From Sinimarinibacterium arenosum (lineage in GTDB: Bacteria; Pseudomonadota; Gammaproteobacteria; Nevskiales; Nevskiaceae), in NCBI RefSeq assembly GCF_005047655.1, contig NZ_SUKF01000005.1, positions 248,001-312,000 on the forward strand: 64,000 bases of DNA. Direction: 5' to 3'. Each line of letters begins with the position of its first letter. Position 1 is the stretch's first letter. A program made the translations under genes and the position numbers. Shown piece by piece: positions 10,004 through 19,104 of this stretch. The notes below the pieces were generated by a model. That model had not been told where the DNA came from, did no database searches, and worked only from the letters and a program-made list of their open reading frames with translations.

Positions 10004-11380
10004 ATGAAGATCATCATTCTTGGGGCCGGCCAGGTGGGCTCGACGCTGGCGGAAAACCTCGCCAGCGAACAGAACGATGTGACCGTGGTCGACACCAAAG
10101 CGACCGCGCTCAACGAGCTCCAGGAACGCCTGGATATCCGTACGGTGCTGGGTCATGCCTCGCACCCCAGTGTGCTGCGTCAGGCTGGCGCCGACGATGC
10201 GGACATGATCATCGCAGTGACCGACAGCGATGAAACCAACATGCTGGCGTGCAAGATCGCCAACACCCTGTTCAATACGCCGACCAAGATCGCGCGTGTG
10301 CGCGCCACTGATTACCTGAAGGAAGAGAAGCTGTTCGGTCCGGACGCGCTGCCGGTCGATCTGCACATTTCTCCCGAGCAGCTGGTCACCGAGCTGATCC
10401 AGCGTCTGATCGAATACCCCGGTGCACTGCAGGTCGTCGACTTTGCCGACAGCAAGGTGCGACTGGTCGGCGTCAAGGCCTACTACGGCGGCCCCCTGGT
10501 ATCGCGCCAGTTGCGCGAACTGCCGCAGCATCTGCAGGACATCGATGCGCGCGTCGCCGCGATCTATCGCCGCGGCCGTCCGATCATCCCCGAAGGCGAT
10601 ACCGTGATCGAGGCCGAGGACGAGGTGTTCTTCGTCGCCGCGCGCGAACACGCACCCAAGATCATCGCCGAGCTGCGGCGCCTGGACAAACCGGTCAAGC
10701 GCGTGATGCTCGCCGGCGGCGGCAACATCGGCCTGCGTCTGGCCCGCGCGCTGGAGTCGAGCAAGATCCAGGTCAAGATCATCGAGAAATTCCGTGATCG
10801 CGCGAAGTTCCTTTCGGAGCAGCTCGAACACACGATCGTGCTCGCAGGCGACGCGGCCAACGAGGCGTTGCTGCGCGAAGAGAACATCGAAGACGTCGAC
10901 GTGTTCTGCGCGATCACCAACGACGACGAAGCCAACATCCTGTCCGCGATGCTGGCCAAGCGCCTCGGCGCGCGCAAGGCGCTGTGCCTGATCAACCGCG
11001 TGTCCTACGTGGACCTGGTCGAAGGCGGCAGCATCGACATCGCCATCTCGCCGCAGCAATCGACGGTCTCGGCGCTGCTGTCGCGCGTGCGCCGCGGCGA
11101 CGTGGTCAAGGTCCATGCGCTGCGCCGCGGTGCCGCCGAGGCGATCGAAGCGGTCGCGCACGGCGATCGCCACAACTCGCGGGTCGTCGGTCGACGACTC
11201 GAGGAGATCAAATTGCCGCCCGGCACGACGATCGGCGCGATCGTGCGCGGCGAACAGGTCATCATTGCGCACCATGACACCCTGATCGAGGCTGAAGACC
11301 ACGTGATCCTGTTCATCGTCGACAAGAAGCGCGTGAAGGACGTCGAGAAGCTGTTTCAGGTCGGCCTGAACTTCTTCTAG
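10004..11380 (+). CDS. trkA: Trk potassium uptake regulatory protein TrkA
   Basis: The 458-residue protein has two RCK modules. Each has an N-terminal Rossmann fold that binds NAD(H): [17 protein letters not shown] at residue 3 and [17 protein letters not shown] near residue 235. Each is followed by a TrkA-C domain ([20 protein letters not shown] and [20 protein letters not shown]). TrkA is the peripheral cytoplasmic subunit that gates the TrkH potassium channel. trkH begins five bases after the stop, giving a trkA-trkH operon. TAAGG upstream is a reasonable ribosome site. Full family length, nothing broken. Confidence 0.97.
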   Translation: MKIIILGAGQVGSTLAENLASEQNDVTVVDTKATALNELQERLDIRTVLGHASHPSVLRQAGADDADMIIAVTDSDETNMLACKIANTLFNTPTKIARVRATDYLKEEKLFGPDALPVDLHISPEQLVTELIQRLIEYPGALQVVDFADSKVRLVGVKAYYGGPLVSRQLRELPQHLQDIDARVAAIYRRGRPIIPEGDTVIEAEDEVFFVAAREHAPKIIAELRRLDKPVKRVMLAGGGNIGLRLARALESSKIQVKIIEKFRDRAKFLSEQLEHTIVLAGDAANEALLREENIEDVDVFCAITNDDEANILSAMLAKRLGARKALCLINRVSYVDLVEGGSIDIAISPQQSTVSALLSRVRRGDVVKVHALRRGAAEAIEAVAHGDRHNSRVVGRRLEEIKLPPGTTIGAIVRGEQVIIAHHDTLIEAEDHVILFIVDKKRVKDVEKLFQVGLNFF

Positions 11381-11385
11381 CAACC

Positions 11386-12876
11386 ATGGCACGCGTCGCC
11401 GCCATTCCAAGAGCGTCGTCCGCGCACCGCTACGCAGCGGTGCAGAAAGTCAGCGGCATGCTGCTGATGCTGTTCTCCATCACGATGCTGCCGCCGCTGC
11501 TGATCAGCAGCATCCTGGAAGAGGGCGTGTCCGACGCCTTTCTCGATGCCAGCTGGATCACGCTGACCGCAGGAGCACTGGTGTGGTGGCCGGTGCGCCG
11601 TCTCAACGTCGAGCTGAAAACACGCGACGGCTTTCTGGTGGTGGTGCTGTTCTGGCTGGTGCTGTCGATCTTCGGTGCGATCCCGCTGTACGTTACCCAT
11701 ACCGGCTGGGTCAGCTTCGTCGATGCGATGTTCGAATCGGCTTCCGGCCTGACGACCACCGGTGCCACCGTCGCCAGCGGGCTCGACAGCATGCCCAAGG
11801 CAATCCTGTTCTATCGCGTGCAGCTGCACTGGCTCGGCGGCATGGGTGTGATCGTGTTGGCGGTCGCGCTGCTGCCGATGCTCGGCATCGGCGGCATGCA
11901 GCTGTACCGTGCCGAAACGCCGGGGCCAATGAAGGATTCAAAACTGACCCCGCGCATCGCCAGTACCGCGCGTGCACTGTGGATCATCTACCTGACCTTG
12001 ACGGTAGTCTGCGGGCTGACCTACTGGCTGCTCGGCATGACGTTTTTCGACGCGGTCTGTCATGCGATGTCGACCATCTCTACCGGTGGCTTCTCCACTC
12101 ATGACGCCAGCATCGGCCATTACCAGAGCCTGCCGATCGAAATTGCAGTCATGGTCTTCATGCTCGCCGGAGCGATGAACTTTGCGCTCCATTTCATGGC
12201 GTTTCGCAGTCGCTCGATCCTGACGTATTTCCGTGATACCGAGTTTCGTGCGTTTCTGATCATCGTCGCCGTGTTCGGTCTGCTGGTCAGCATTCCGCTG
12301 TGGTGGTCCGGCACCTATGACTCGCTGGGAACAGCCATCCGCATTGGCCTGTTCCAGGTGATTTCCTTCGGCACCACCGCCGGTTTCGCCACCGCCGACC
12401 CGACGCCATGGCCGGGCTTTGTGCCCCTGCTGGTGCTGTTGTCCGGCTTCCTGGTCGGTTGTGCGGGATCCACCTCCGGCGGCATCAAGGTCACGCGCGT
12501 GGTCATGGTCGTCAAACAGATCAGTCGCGAAATGCAGCGCCTGCTGCACCCGAGCGCAACGATTCCACTGAAGCTTGGCGGCAAATCGGTTCCGGATGAA
12601 ATCGTCTACGCCGTCGCTGCGTTTTTCTCGGTCTATGTTGGACTGACGATCCTGTTGACTCTGGTGATGATCGGCACCGGTCTGGATCCGGTGACTGCGC
12701 TGTCCGCGGTCGCCGCATGCATCAACAACGAAGGCCCGGGCCTGGGTCCGCTCAACGCGACCATGGCCAGCGTCAGCGATTTCGGAAAATGGGTACTGAT
12801 CCTGACGATGCTGATCGGACGCCTGGAAATCTTCACCGTGCTGATCATCTTCACCCCGGGATTCTGGCGGCGCTGA
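11386..12876 (+). CDS. trkH: Trk-type potassium channel subunit TrkH
   Basis: The 496-residue integral membrane protein has four pore-loop motifs of the Trk/Ktr superfamily: SASGLTTTGATV near residue 120, STISTGGFST near 228, GTTAGFATAD near 329 and NNEGPGLGPL near 446. About ten hydrophobic segments separate them, as expected for four linked M1-P-M2 units. It imports potassium with TrkA, and the two genes are essentially contiguous. No strong ribosome site precedes the ATG, so translation may depend on readthrough coupling from trkA. Confidence 0.97.
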   Translation: MARVAAIPRASSAHRYAAVQKVSGMLLMLFSITMLPPLLISSILEEGVSDAFLDASWITLTAGALVWWPVRRLNVELKTRDGFLVVVLFWLVLSIFGAIPLYVTHTGWVSFVDAMFESASGLTTTGATVASGLDSMPKAILFYRVQLHWLGGMGVIVLAVALLPMLGIGGMQLYRAETPGPMKDSKLTPRIASTARALWIIYLTLTVVCGLTYWLLGMTFFDAVCHAMSTISTGGFSTHDASIGHYQSLPIEIAVMVFMLAGAMNFALHFMAFRSRSILTYFRDTEFRAFLIIVAVFGLLVSIPLWWSGTYDSLGTAIRIGLFQVISFGTTAGFATADPTPWPGFVPLLVLLSGFLVGCAGSTSGGIKVTRVVMVVKQISREMQRLLHPSATIPLKLGGKSVPDEIVYAVAAFFSVYVGLTILLTLVMIGTGLDPVTALSAVAACINNEGPGLGPLNATMASVSDFGKWVLILTMLIGRLEIFTVLIIFTPGFWRR

Positions 12877-12936
12877 AACCGCGAGCCGCTGCGGTATGAG
12901 ACGATAAGCGCCCCTTTTCGACGCCTCATCCGCACC

Positions 12937-13878
12937 ATGTCCGTCTTCACCAAAGTCAGCCATGCCGAACTTGGCACCTTTCTGAAGCAGTACCCGCTCG
13001 GCAAGCTGATCGGCTTTCAGGGCATTGGCGAAGGCGTCGAGAACACCAATTACTTCGTCGATACCGAAGACGGCCGCTGGGTTCTGACCTTGTTCGAACG
13101 GCTGAACTACGATGACCTGCCGTACTTTCTCGGACTGATGGAACACCTGGCCGCGCACGGACTGGCCAGTGCGATGCCGCTGCACACGCGCGGCGGGCAG
13201 ACGCTGACCACACTGAACGGCAAGCCGGCAGCGCTGGTGCGACGGCTGACCGGGCAGAGCGTGCTGTTCCCGAGCCTGGAACAATGCGAACAAGTCGGTC
13301 GCGCACTCGGTGATCTGCATGTGATTGGACGATCGTATCCCGGCTTCTGCGCCAATTCGCGCGGCGCTGCGTGGCGCCAGCAGACCGGCCAACTGCTCGC
13401 CAGCAAGACGTCTGATGCGGCGATCCGCGACCTGATCATCGACGAGCTCGAAACCCAGGCACGCTTTGATCTGGCGGCACTGCCACAGGGCGTGATTCAC
13501 GCCGACCTGTTCCGCGACAACGTGCTGTTTGTCGAGGACCGGCTGACCGGCGTGATCGACTTCTACTACGCCTGCAACGACGCACTGCTGTACGACCTCG
13601 CCATCACGGCGAACGACTGGTGCTTTGATGCCGACGGTCAGCTCAATCCGGCGCGCTGGCGCGCACTGGTGTCGGCCTATTGCGCCCGGCGCGAGCTGGA
13701 CGATGCCGAGCGTGCCGCCTGGCCACTGGTGCTGCGCGCGGCCGCGCTGCGCTTCTGGCTGTCACGCCTGTACGACTGGACCTTCCCGCGTGAAGGCGAC
13801 GTCGTTCACATCAAGGATCCGGACGCCTATCGCCGCATCCTGATGCATCACCGCGAACACGCACCCCCGCCGTTCTGA
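12937..13878 (+). CDS. thrB: Homoserine kinase (choline-kinase-fold ThrB)
   Basis: At 313 residues this matches the ThrB II type, which phosphorylates homoserine in threonine synthesis and is unrelated to the GHMK-type enzyme of E. coli. The N-terminus (IGEGVENTNYFVDT) is the family's ATP-binding strand pair. The catalytic loop GVIHADLFRDNVLF lies near residue 187 and the metal-binding GVIDFYYACND near 205. It stands alone about 60 bases after trkH and lacks a clear Shine-Dalgarno sequence. Such ThrB genes often sit outside a threonine operon, as here. Confidence 0.95.
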   Translation: MSVFTKVSHAELGTFLKQYPLGKLIGFQGIGEGVENTNYFVDTEDGRWVLTLFERLNYDDLPYFLGLMEHLAAHGLASAMPLHTRGGQTLTTLNGKPAALVRRLTGQSVLFPSLEQCEQVGRALGDLHVIGRSYPGFCANSRGAAWRQQTGQLLASKTSDAAIRDLIIDELETQARFDLAALPQGVIHADLFRDNVLFVEDRLTGVIDFYYACNDALLYDLAITANDWCFDADGQLNPARWRALVSAYCARRELDDAERAAWPLVLRAAALRFWLSRLYDWTFPREGDVVHIKDPDAYRRILMHHREHAPPPF

Positions 13879-13966
13879 TTCCCGCGTCACTCCGAGCGGG
13901 AGCACGCTCTCACCGCAAGGTCATAGCTCGTGGCTTGCGACGGATACGCCGCGCCCCGACCCTGGT

Positions 13967-14206
13967 CTATTTCGTCTGTTCGTCGATCTCGGCGTCGAGC
14001 TGCTGCTTGCGTTCATCGTTGGCGTCGAGCGCCGCGTCGACCTTGTCCGCAATCGCATCGCCAGCGTAGCCGACCGCTTCGGTATTGCGGATGCCCTGCG
14101 TCTCCTCGCGTCCCTGCTCCGCTTTCGGTACCGGCCGATTGCCGCGATCCGCACCATCGCAACCACCGATGAGCAATGCCACACACAGTCCGATCACGTA
14201 TTTCAT
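13967..14206 (-). CDS. Small lipoprotein, 79 aa, unknown function
   Basis: The ATG at 14206 has GGAG eight bases upstream and gives a short signal peptide ending in lipobox LLIGGC. The mature ~60 residues are charged and mostly helical, with a C-terminal Asp/Glu/Gln/Lys-rich segment that could form a short coiled coil. I recognise no domain. It is divergent from the MFS gene, about 117 bases away, and is likely a single-gene unit. Confidence 0.7.
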   Translation of the reverse strand: MKYVIGLCVALLIGGCDGADRGNRPVPKAEQGREETQGIRNTEAVGYAGDAIADKVDAALDANDERKQQLDAEIDEQTK

Positions 14207-14323
14207 CTCGACTCTCCATTGCATGAGCGCAGTGTATGCGTCCGCGACGCTGATCGCCGCATTGTGTTTGCTGCCGCTACAATCCCGGCCGGGGACGCAC
14301 ACATTCTGTTTCGGGGGATCACC

Positions 14324-15625
14324 ATGCTGGGCTTGAGCCGCTACCAGTGGACCGTATTGTTTGCCGCTTGGCTCGGCTGGGGCTTCGATGTATTCGACGG
14401 ACTGCTATTCAACTACGTCGCGCCCAACTGCGTGCCGACCCTGCTGAACCTCCCGATCGGTTCACCGGAAGCCAAGCAGGCCACACTGTTCTGGACTGGG
14501 CTGCTGACCTCGGTGTTGCTTCTCGGCTGGGCTGTCGGCGGCATTCTGTTCGGTCTGGTCTGCGACCGCATCGGACGCAGACGCACGCTGTTGCTGACGA
14601 TGACGATGTACGCCGTCGGCACCGCCGCCTGCGCGTTCGCGCCGAACATCTGGGTGCTGCTGGTATTCCGCATCATCGCGTCACTGGGCATCGGCGGCGA
14701 GTGGGCTGCGGGCGCGTCGATGGTGGCCGAGGTTGTCCCCGAGAACAAGCGAGTGACTGCTGGCGCGCTGCTGTATACCTCGGCTCCGATGGGCCTGTTC
14801 CTGGCCACCTTCGTCAACCTGCAGGTGGCCGGCCACTGGCTGGCCGACCAGCCGGAAGTGTCGTGGCGCTACGTGTTCCTATTCGGTCTGATTCCGGTCG
14901 CCGCAGCGTCGGTGGTGCGCGTGTTCCTGAAGGAGCCGGAGCGCTGGAAGCAGGTTGCGGCGGCGGCCGCGCCGCCGCGGCTGGTCGAGTTGTTCGGCCC
15001 CGAATATCGCCGAATCACCATCAGCGGCGTGATGATGGCCGTGGTCGCCTTGCTGACCTGGTGGAGCTGCAACGCCTTCATTCCAGTCGTGGTGTCACAT
15101 CTGGCCCAGACCGAAGCCGCCAGTCGCGGACTGGATCGCAGCGCGACGCTGGCGCTGGTCGAGAACTGGAAGTACACCGCCACGGCCTGCTTCAATCTCG
15201 GCGGTCTGGTCGGCACCTTGCTGACGATTCCGATCGCAACCCACATGGGGCGACGCCCGATGTTCGGGATCTACTTCGCCGCATCGGCATTGTCGATCTT
15301 CGTCACCTTCAGCGACGCGCTGCCGGCAGTGGCACGGCTGTACATGTACGCCGCGATCGGCATCTCGGTGTTCGGCGTATTCGGCAGCTTCACCTACTAC
15401 CTGCCCGAACTGTTCCCGACGCGTCTGCGCGCGACCGGATCGGGCTTCTGCTACAACGTCGGCCGCGTGATCGCGGCCGGCGGACCGTTTCTGGTCGGCG
15501 TGATCGCCTCGCAGGGCGCGAGCAGTGCGGTGCAGATCCTGTTCTGGGTCGGCGTCATTCCTGCCGTTGGCGTGTTGCTGACACCCTGGGTGATTGAGAC
15601 GCGCGGACGCCTGCTGGCCGACTGA
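14324..15625 (+). CDS. Major facilitator superfamily transporter
   Basis: The 433-residue protein has about twelve hydrophobic segments. The conserved MFS loop after TM2 appears as FGLVCDRIGRRRTLL, and its repeat in the second half as ATHMGRRPMFGIYF. The opening (QWTVLFAAWLGWGFDVFDG) resembles sugar- and aromatic-acid-type symporters, whose D-x-F-D motif in TM1 is involved in substrate/proton binding. I chose ATG 14324, which follows a GGGGGAT ribosome site; the frame is open upstream but lacks a signal. Substrate cannot be inferred, and no catabolic genes are adjacent. Confidence 0.9.
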   Translation: MLGLSRYQWTVLFAAWLGWGFDVFDGLLFNYVAPNCVPTLLNLPIGSPEAKQATLFWTGLLTSVLLLGWAVGGILFGLVCDRIGRRRTLLLTMTMYAVGTAACAFAPNIWVLLVFRIIASLGIGGEWAAGASMVAEVVPENKRVTAGALLYTSAPMGLFLATFVNLQVAGHWLADQPEVSWRYVFLFGLIPVAAASVVRVFLKEPERWKQVAAAAAPPRLVELFGPEYRRITISGVMMAVVALLTWWSCNAFIPVVVSHLAQTEAASRGLDRSATLALVENWKYTATACFNLGGLVGTLLTIPIATHMGRRPMFGIYFAASALSIFVTFSDALPAVARLYMYAAIGISVFGVFGSFTYYLPELFPTRLRATGSGFCYNVGRVIAAGGPFLVGVIASQGASSAVQILFWVGVIPAVGVLLTPWVIETRGRLLAD

Positions 15626-15798
15626 TTCGCACAGCGAATTCCGGGGTGATCCCCGAACGTGTAGGACTTCGCAGATAGCGAACCATTGCCATATAGCGGC
15701 GGCATGACCTTCCCTGTAGGCTAGCCGCCGCCCCGCGCCTGCTCGCGGGAAAAGCGCACTCCTCCCCACCTCGTTCCACGCTGAATAGGATGGTTCAC

Positions 15799-17499
15799 AT
15801 GCCTTCCCGCAAAGTGATTGGCCACACCGCCAAGTCCTTCGCTTTTGCCTCCGCCGCCGTACTGGGCGCACTGTTCACTCATCCCGCTTCCGCCTACGAG
15901 GCCGGCTGGTATTACGGCTTCGACGCGTACTACACGATGACGTCGGACTCCGACGGCAACACCTTCGTGCCCGGCACGGCCGGCACGCCGGCCACCGACC
16001 CTTCCCGCAACTGCCTGCTCGGCGATCTGCTCGGCCTCGGCAGTCTGATCGGGTCACTCGGCGGCACCGGACCCGACGGCTGCCTGCTGGGTCTGCTGGG
16101 CCCGGACATTCCGGGCAGCGAGGCCATCGACCCAACCGCCGACCAGAACTTCCGCACGCTGGTCAGGTTCAAGGACGGCTTTACCGGCGAGATGACGGTC
16201 GGCTATCTGTTCGAAGGCGGTCTGCGTCCTGAATTTAGTCTGGCCTACACCGAGAGTGACTGGGATACGGTCACGCTGGAGCTGGCCGGTGCCTCGCAGA
16301 CCAACAGCAGCAGCAACAGCCTGCGCGCCCTGCGCTTCATGGGCAACCTCTGGTACGACCTCGACTTCGGCGGCCCGGTGATTCCATACGTCGGTGCCGG
16401 ACTGGGGTATCAGAACACGCAGGTTTCCGGTGATCTCGACGAGAACGACGGCGGCCTGACCTACCAGCTCGGCGCCGGTGTCGGCGTCAACATCAATGAG
16501 CACATGATGTTGTCGCTGGACTACCGCTTCGTCACCGCAGACGATCCGACGTTCGAGACCTCGGACGGCGGCAACGTCAGCACCGAATACCAGTCGCACA
16601 ACGTCGGTCTCGGTCTGCGCTACTTCTTTGGCGGCGCCGGCCTCGACAGCGATGGCGATGGAGTGCGGGATCGCAACGACAAGTGTCCGAACACCCCGCA
16701 GGGTGCGGCGGTCGACAGCCGCGGCTGCCCGCTGGATACCGACAGTGACGGCGTCCCCGACTACAAGGATGAGTGCCCGAATACGCCCAAGGGTGTCGCA
16801 GTCGGCGCCAATGGCTGCCCGCTGGATTCCGACGGCGACGGCGTGCCCGACAGCCTCGACCAGTGCGCCGGCACTCCGGCCGGGACCCAGGTCGGTCCGG
16901 ATGGCTGCCCGCTGACCGATACCGACGGCGATGGTGTACCCGACTACAAGGACAAGTGCCCGAACACGCCGCAGGGTGTGGCGGTCGGCGCCGATGGTTG
17001 CCCGCTGGATTCCGACGGTGACGGCGTGCCGGACCACATGGACGAATGCCCGAAGTCACCGCCGGGCGCCAAGGTGCTGCCCAACGGATGCGCCCTGACC
17101 GGCGACTGCCGTCGTCCGCGCCCCGGCGAACAGGTCGACGAAAACGGCTGCGCGGTCGATCAGAGCTTCATCCTGCGCGGCGTCAATTTCGAATTCGACT
17201 CCGACCGTCTGACCCCGGAAGCGCGCGTGATCCTGAATCAGGTCGGCGCCACGCTGAACGCCTACAAGGGGGTGAAGGTCGACGTTGAAGGCCACACCGA
17301 CAACATCGGCTCGGACGCGTATAACCTCGGCTTGTCCGAGCGCCGCGCCAACGCGGTCAAGACCTACCTGGCAGGTCAAGGCGTCGATGGCGATCGCATG
17401 CAGCCCGTCGGCTACGGTGAATCACGGCCCATCGTCTCCAACGACGACGAAGCCGGCCGTGCGGAAAACCGTCGCGTGGTGCTGAAGGTTATCGAGTAA
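15799..17499 (+). CDS. OmpA-family outer membrane protein with thrombospondin type 3 repeats
   Basis: A cleavable signal peptide (ending near PASAYEA) is followed by an OmpA-like beta-barrel of about 250 residues (GLRYFFGGAG at its end). Then come five TSP3 repeats (about residues 282-455) with the D-x-D-x-D-G calcium-binding pattern, each closed by a Cys pair. The C-terminal OmpA domain binds peptidoglycan (NFEFDSDRLTPEA; NLGLSERRANAV near residue 513). The protein should link outer membrane and cell wall. The ATG at 15799 is preferred over 15790 because AGGA lies eight bases before it. An intrinsic terminator follows, so it is monocistronic. Confidence 0.93.
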   Translation: MPSRKVIGHTAKSFAFASAAVLGALFTHPASAYEAGWYYGFDAYYTMTSDSDGNTFVPGTAGTPATDPSRNCLLGDLLGLGSLIGSLGGTGPDGCLLGLLGPDIPGSEAIDPTADQNFRTLVRFKDGFTGEMTVGYLFEGGLRPEFSLAYTESDWDTVTLELAGASQTNSSSNSLRALRFMGNLWYDLDFGGPVIPYVGAGLGYQNTQVSGDLDENDGGLTYQLGAGVGVNINEHMMLSLDYRFVTADDPTFETSDGGNVSTEYQSHNVGLGLRYFFGGAGLDSDGDGVRDRNDKCPNTPQGAAVDSRGCPLDTDSDGVPDYKDECPNTPKGVAVGANGCPLDSDGDGVPDSLDQCAGTPAGTQVGPDGCPLTDTDGDGVPDYKDKCPNTPQGVAVGADGCPLDSDGDGVPDHMDECPKSPPGAKVLPNGCALTGDCRRPRPGEQVDENGCAVDQSFILRGVNFEFDSDRLTPEARVILNQVGATLNAYKGVKVDVEGHTDNIGSDAYNLGLSERRANAVKTYLAGQGVDGDRMQPVGYGESRPIVSNDDEAGRAENRRVVLKVIE

Positions 17500-17516
17500 G
17501 GCACCTGCGGATCCAT

Positions 17517-17553
17517 CACACCGCATCGGCGCAGGCCGGTGCGGTTTTTTTTT
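17517..17553 (+). terminator. Rho-independent terminator after the OmpA-like gene
   Basis: ACCGCA (17520-17525) pairs with TGCGGT (17540-17545), and a run of nine T follows directly. It lies about 20 bases after the stop codon of the OmpA-like gene. Confidence 0.75.
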
Positions 17554-17580
17554 GGAGCCGCCTAACGTGGCAATGCGGCG

Positions 17581-18000
17581 TCAGGCCGGTGGGAGGGCGT
17601 AGCTGCCGGTGACGTGTGCAACCACGGTCGGGTCGTCGTCGATCTTCAGCGCGACCTCCATCACCACCAGCCGCCGGCCCAGTTTCAGCAGACGCGCCTC
17701 GCCAATCACATCGCCCGGGCGCGCCTTGTTCAGAAAATTCATGTTGAAGTTGGCCGTCACCGCCATCAGCTGCGGCCCGATATGCGCAAGCACCAAGGCG
17801 TACATCGCCGAGTCCGCCACCATGAACAACGTCGGCCCGGAAATCACGTCACCCGGCCGCAGCATGCTGTCGTCGAACGGCACCCGCACCCGCGCGTACC
17901 CCTCACTAACCACCTCGACGCGCAGCCCGCTGCGATCAGCCACACGTAAACCGCCACGAATTGCGGATTCGACCTGGGCCGCATCCAGTTTTAGGCTCAT
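17581..18000 (-). CDS. PaaI-type hotdog-fold acyl-CoA thioesterase
   Basis: The 139-residue length and the sequence MLRPGDVISGPTLFMVADSA fit the 4HBT/PaaI thioesterase superfamily. The segment after the 'RPG..(I/S)GP' turn is the central hotdog helix that carries the catalytic acid (here Asp in VADSAMY). NFNMNFLNKARPGDV is the usual second half. It probably hydrolyses an acyl-CoA in the cytoplasm; the substrate is unknown. It begins four bases after the stop of the TauE-type gene and is therefore in the same operon. Confidence 0.88.
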   Translation of the reverse strand: MSLKLDAAQVESAIRGGLRVADRSGLRVEVVSEGYARVRVPFDDSMLRPGDVISGPTLFMVADSAMYALVLAHIGPQLMAVTANFNMNFLNKARPGDVIGEARLLKLGRRLVVMEVALKIDDDPTVVAHVTGSYALPPA

Positions 18001-18004
18001 CCTT

Positions 18005-18745
18005 TCATTGCTCCCATAGGCCGATGAAACCGTCGTACGCCAGCTTCAGTGACAGAACGACCAGGATCACCCTGAACAGACGCGCGAACTGCTGTTCGCT
18101 GACCCGGCCGTTGAGGCGCTTGCCCAGTGCCGTGCCGCCGATCACCGCCGCGCACAACAGCAGCAACAGCAGCGGCCGCGCGAAAGCATTGAACCCCACC
18201 CAACCATAGGCGATCACACGCAGACCGTGGCCGAGCATCTGGGTCAGTGCCAAGGTGCCGATGGTGGTTTCCTTGCGCCACTCGGGGCGAAAGAACAGCC
18301 GGCCGACAATCAGTCCGGTGGCACCGACAAACATGCCGACCGAACCATTGAGTAAGCCAGCCATGACAAACGCTGGGCGCGCGCCCAGCGGTTTGCGCAC
18401 GGCATGCGTCGGCACCAGCGAGGCCAGAATCAGCCCAGCCAGGATCAGGCGCACCCAGGCAACGTCGATGTTGGCAACGAACGGCGCAACCATGAAGGTC
18501 GCGGGCAAAGCCGCCAGCAGAAACCAGCCGGCCGCATGCCACTCGACATGTCTGACATAGGCCAGGGTGCGTGAGCTGTTGGAAACGAACTGCACCGCGG
18601 CAAACAGCGGCACCGCCTCTGCCGGCGCCATCCCCACGGCGTAGAACACGCCGATCAGGATGGTCCCGCCGCCCAGACCGGCGACGCCGGACAGCGTCGC
18701 AGAAGCAAAGCCGACGCCGACAATTGCGACGTCGATCAGCGTCAT
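18005..18745 (-). CDS. TauE/SafE-family membrane permease
   Basis: The 246-residue membrane protein has about eight hydrophobic segments. The N-terminal family motif (GFASATLSGVAGLGGGTILIG) and its internal repeat near residue 145 (MAGLLNGSVGMFVGATGLIVG) mark the TauE/SafE fold, whose members export sulfite, sulfoacetate or related anions. The start ATG overlaps the stop of the EF-hand lipoprotein gene (ATGA), so translation is coupled. The substrate is not evident. Confidence 0.88.
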   Translation of the reverse strand: MTLIDVAIVGVGFASATLSGVAGLGGGTILIGVFYAVGMAPAEAVPLFAAVQFVSNSSRTLAYVRHVEWHAAGWFLLAALPATFMVAPFVANIDVAWVRLILAGLILASLVPTHAVRKPLGARPAFVMAGLLNGSVGMFVGATGLIVGRLFFRPEWRKETTIGTLALTQMLGHGLRVIAYGWVGFNAFARPLLLLLLCAAVIGGTALGKRLNGRVSEQQFARLFRVILVVLSLKLAYDGFIGLWEQ

Positions 18746-19056
18746 TGAGTGCGTTGAGCTTTCTGCGGCGGCGCCTTGACGATGCGCTGCCACTCCAGAT
18801 AGCTCGACAGCTCGGCGCTCGAGATCAGGTTGTTGTGATCGGTATCAACGGTTTCGAAGCGCGGCAGCAATTCCGGCAGACCGGCCTCAACCTCATCACG
18901 GCTCAGCCGCTCGTCGCCATTGGCATCGGCTGTTTCGAACTTCGCCTTGTAAGGACCCAGAGCGTCCATCGATCCAGGCGGGGCACCGCGCCGCGGTCCA
19001 GGGTTGCCGCAGGCCGCAACCAGCAGCGTCAACGTGATCAGAATGAGTGCGCGCAT
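18742..19056 (-). CDS. EF-hand calcium-binding lipoprotein, 104 aa
   Basis: A lipoprotein signal peptide (lipobox LVAAC) is followed by two EF-hand loops. DANGDERLSRDE has all canonical ligand positions (1, 3, 5, 12). DTDHNNLISSAE is the second, with Asn at position 5. The protein should bind calcium in the periplasm. It overlaps the TauE-type permease gene by four bases, so the two are probably made together. Confidence 0.85.
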   Translation of the reverse strand: MRALILITLTLLVAACGNPGPRRGAPPGSMDALGPYKAKFETADANGDERLSRDEVEAGLPELLPRFETVDTDHNNLISSAELSSYLEWQRIVKAPPQKAQRTQ

Positions 19057-19104
19057 AAGTGCCGCATAGTGTGCCCAATCTACGGCGACACTGCTGCCGC
19101 TTGC

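Noticed and set aside
11938-13500. 520-codon frame opposite trkH and thrB
   Set aside because: Both trkH and thrB on the other strand have complete family motifs; this frame is a Gln/Arg/His-rich shadow.
15626-15682. Short hairpins (TTCGC-N3-GCGAA, CGGGG-N4-CCCCG, TTCGC-N5-GCGAA) after the MFS gene
   Set aside because: Stems are only five bases, with no T-run, so I cannot call them a terminator or operator.
16644-17155. Tandem repeats that could be mistaken for a CRISPR array or satellite
   Set aside because: They encode TSP3 protein repeats in frame, with variable units and no spacer structure.
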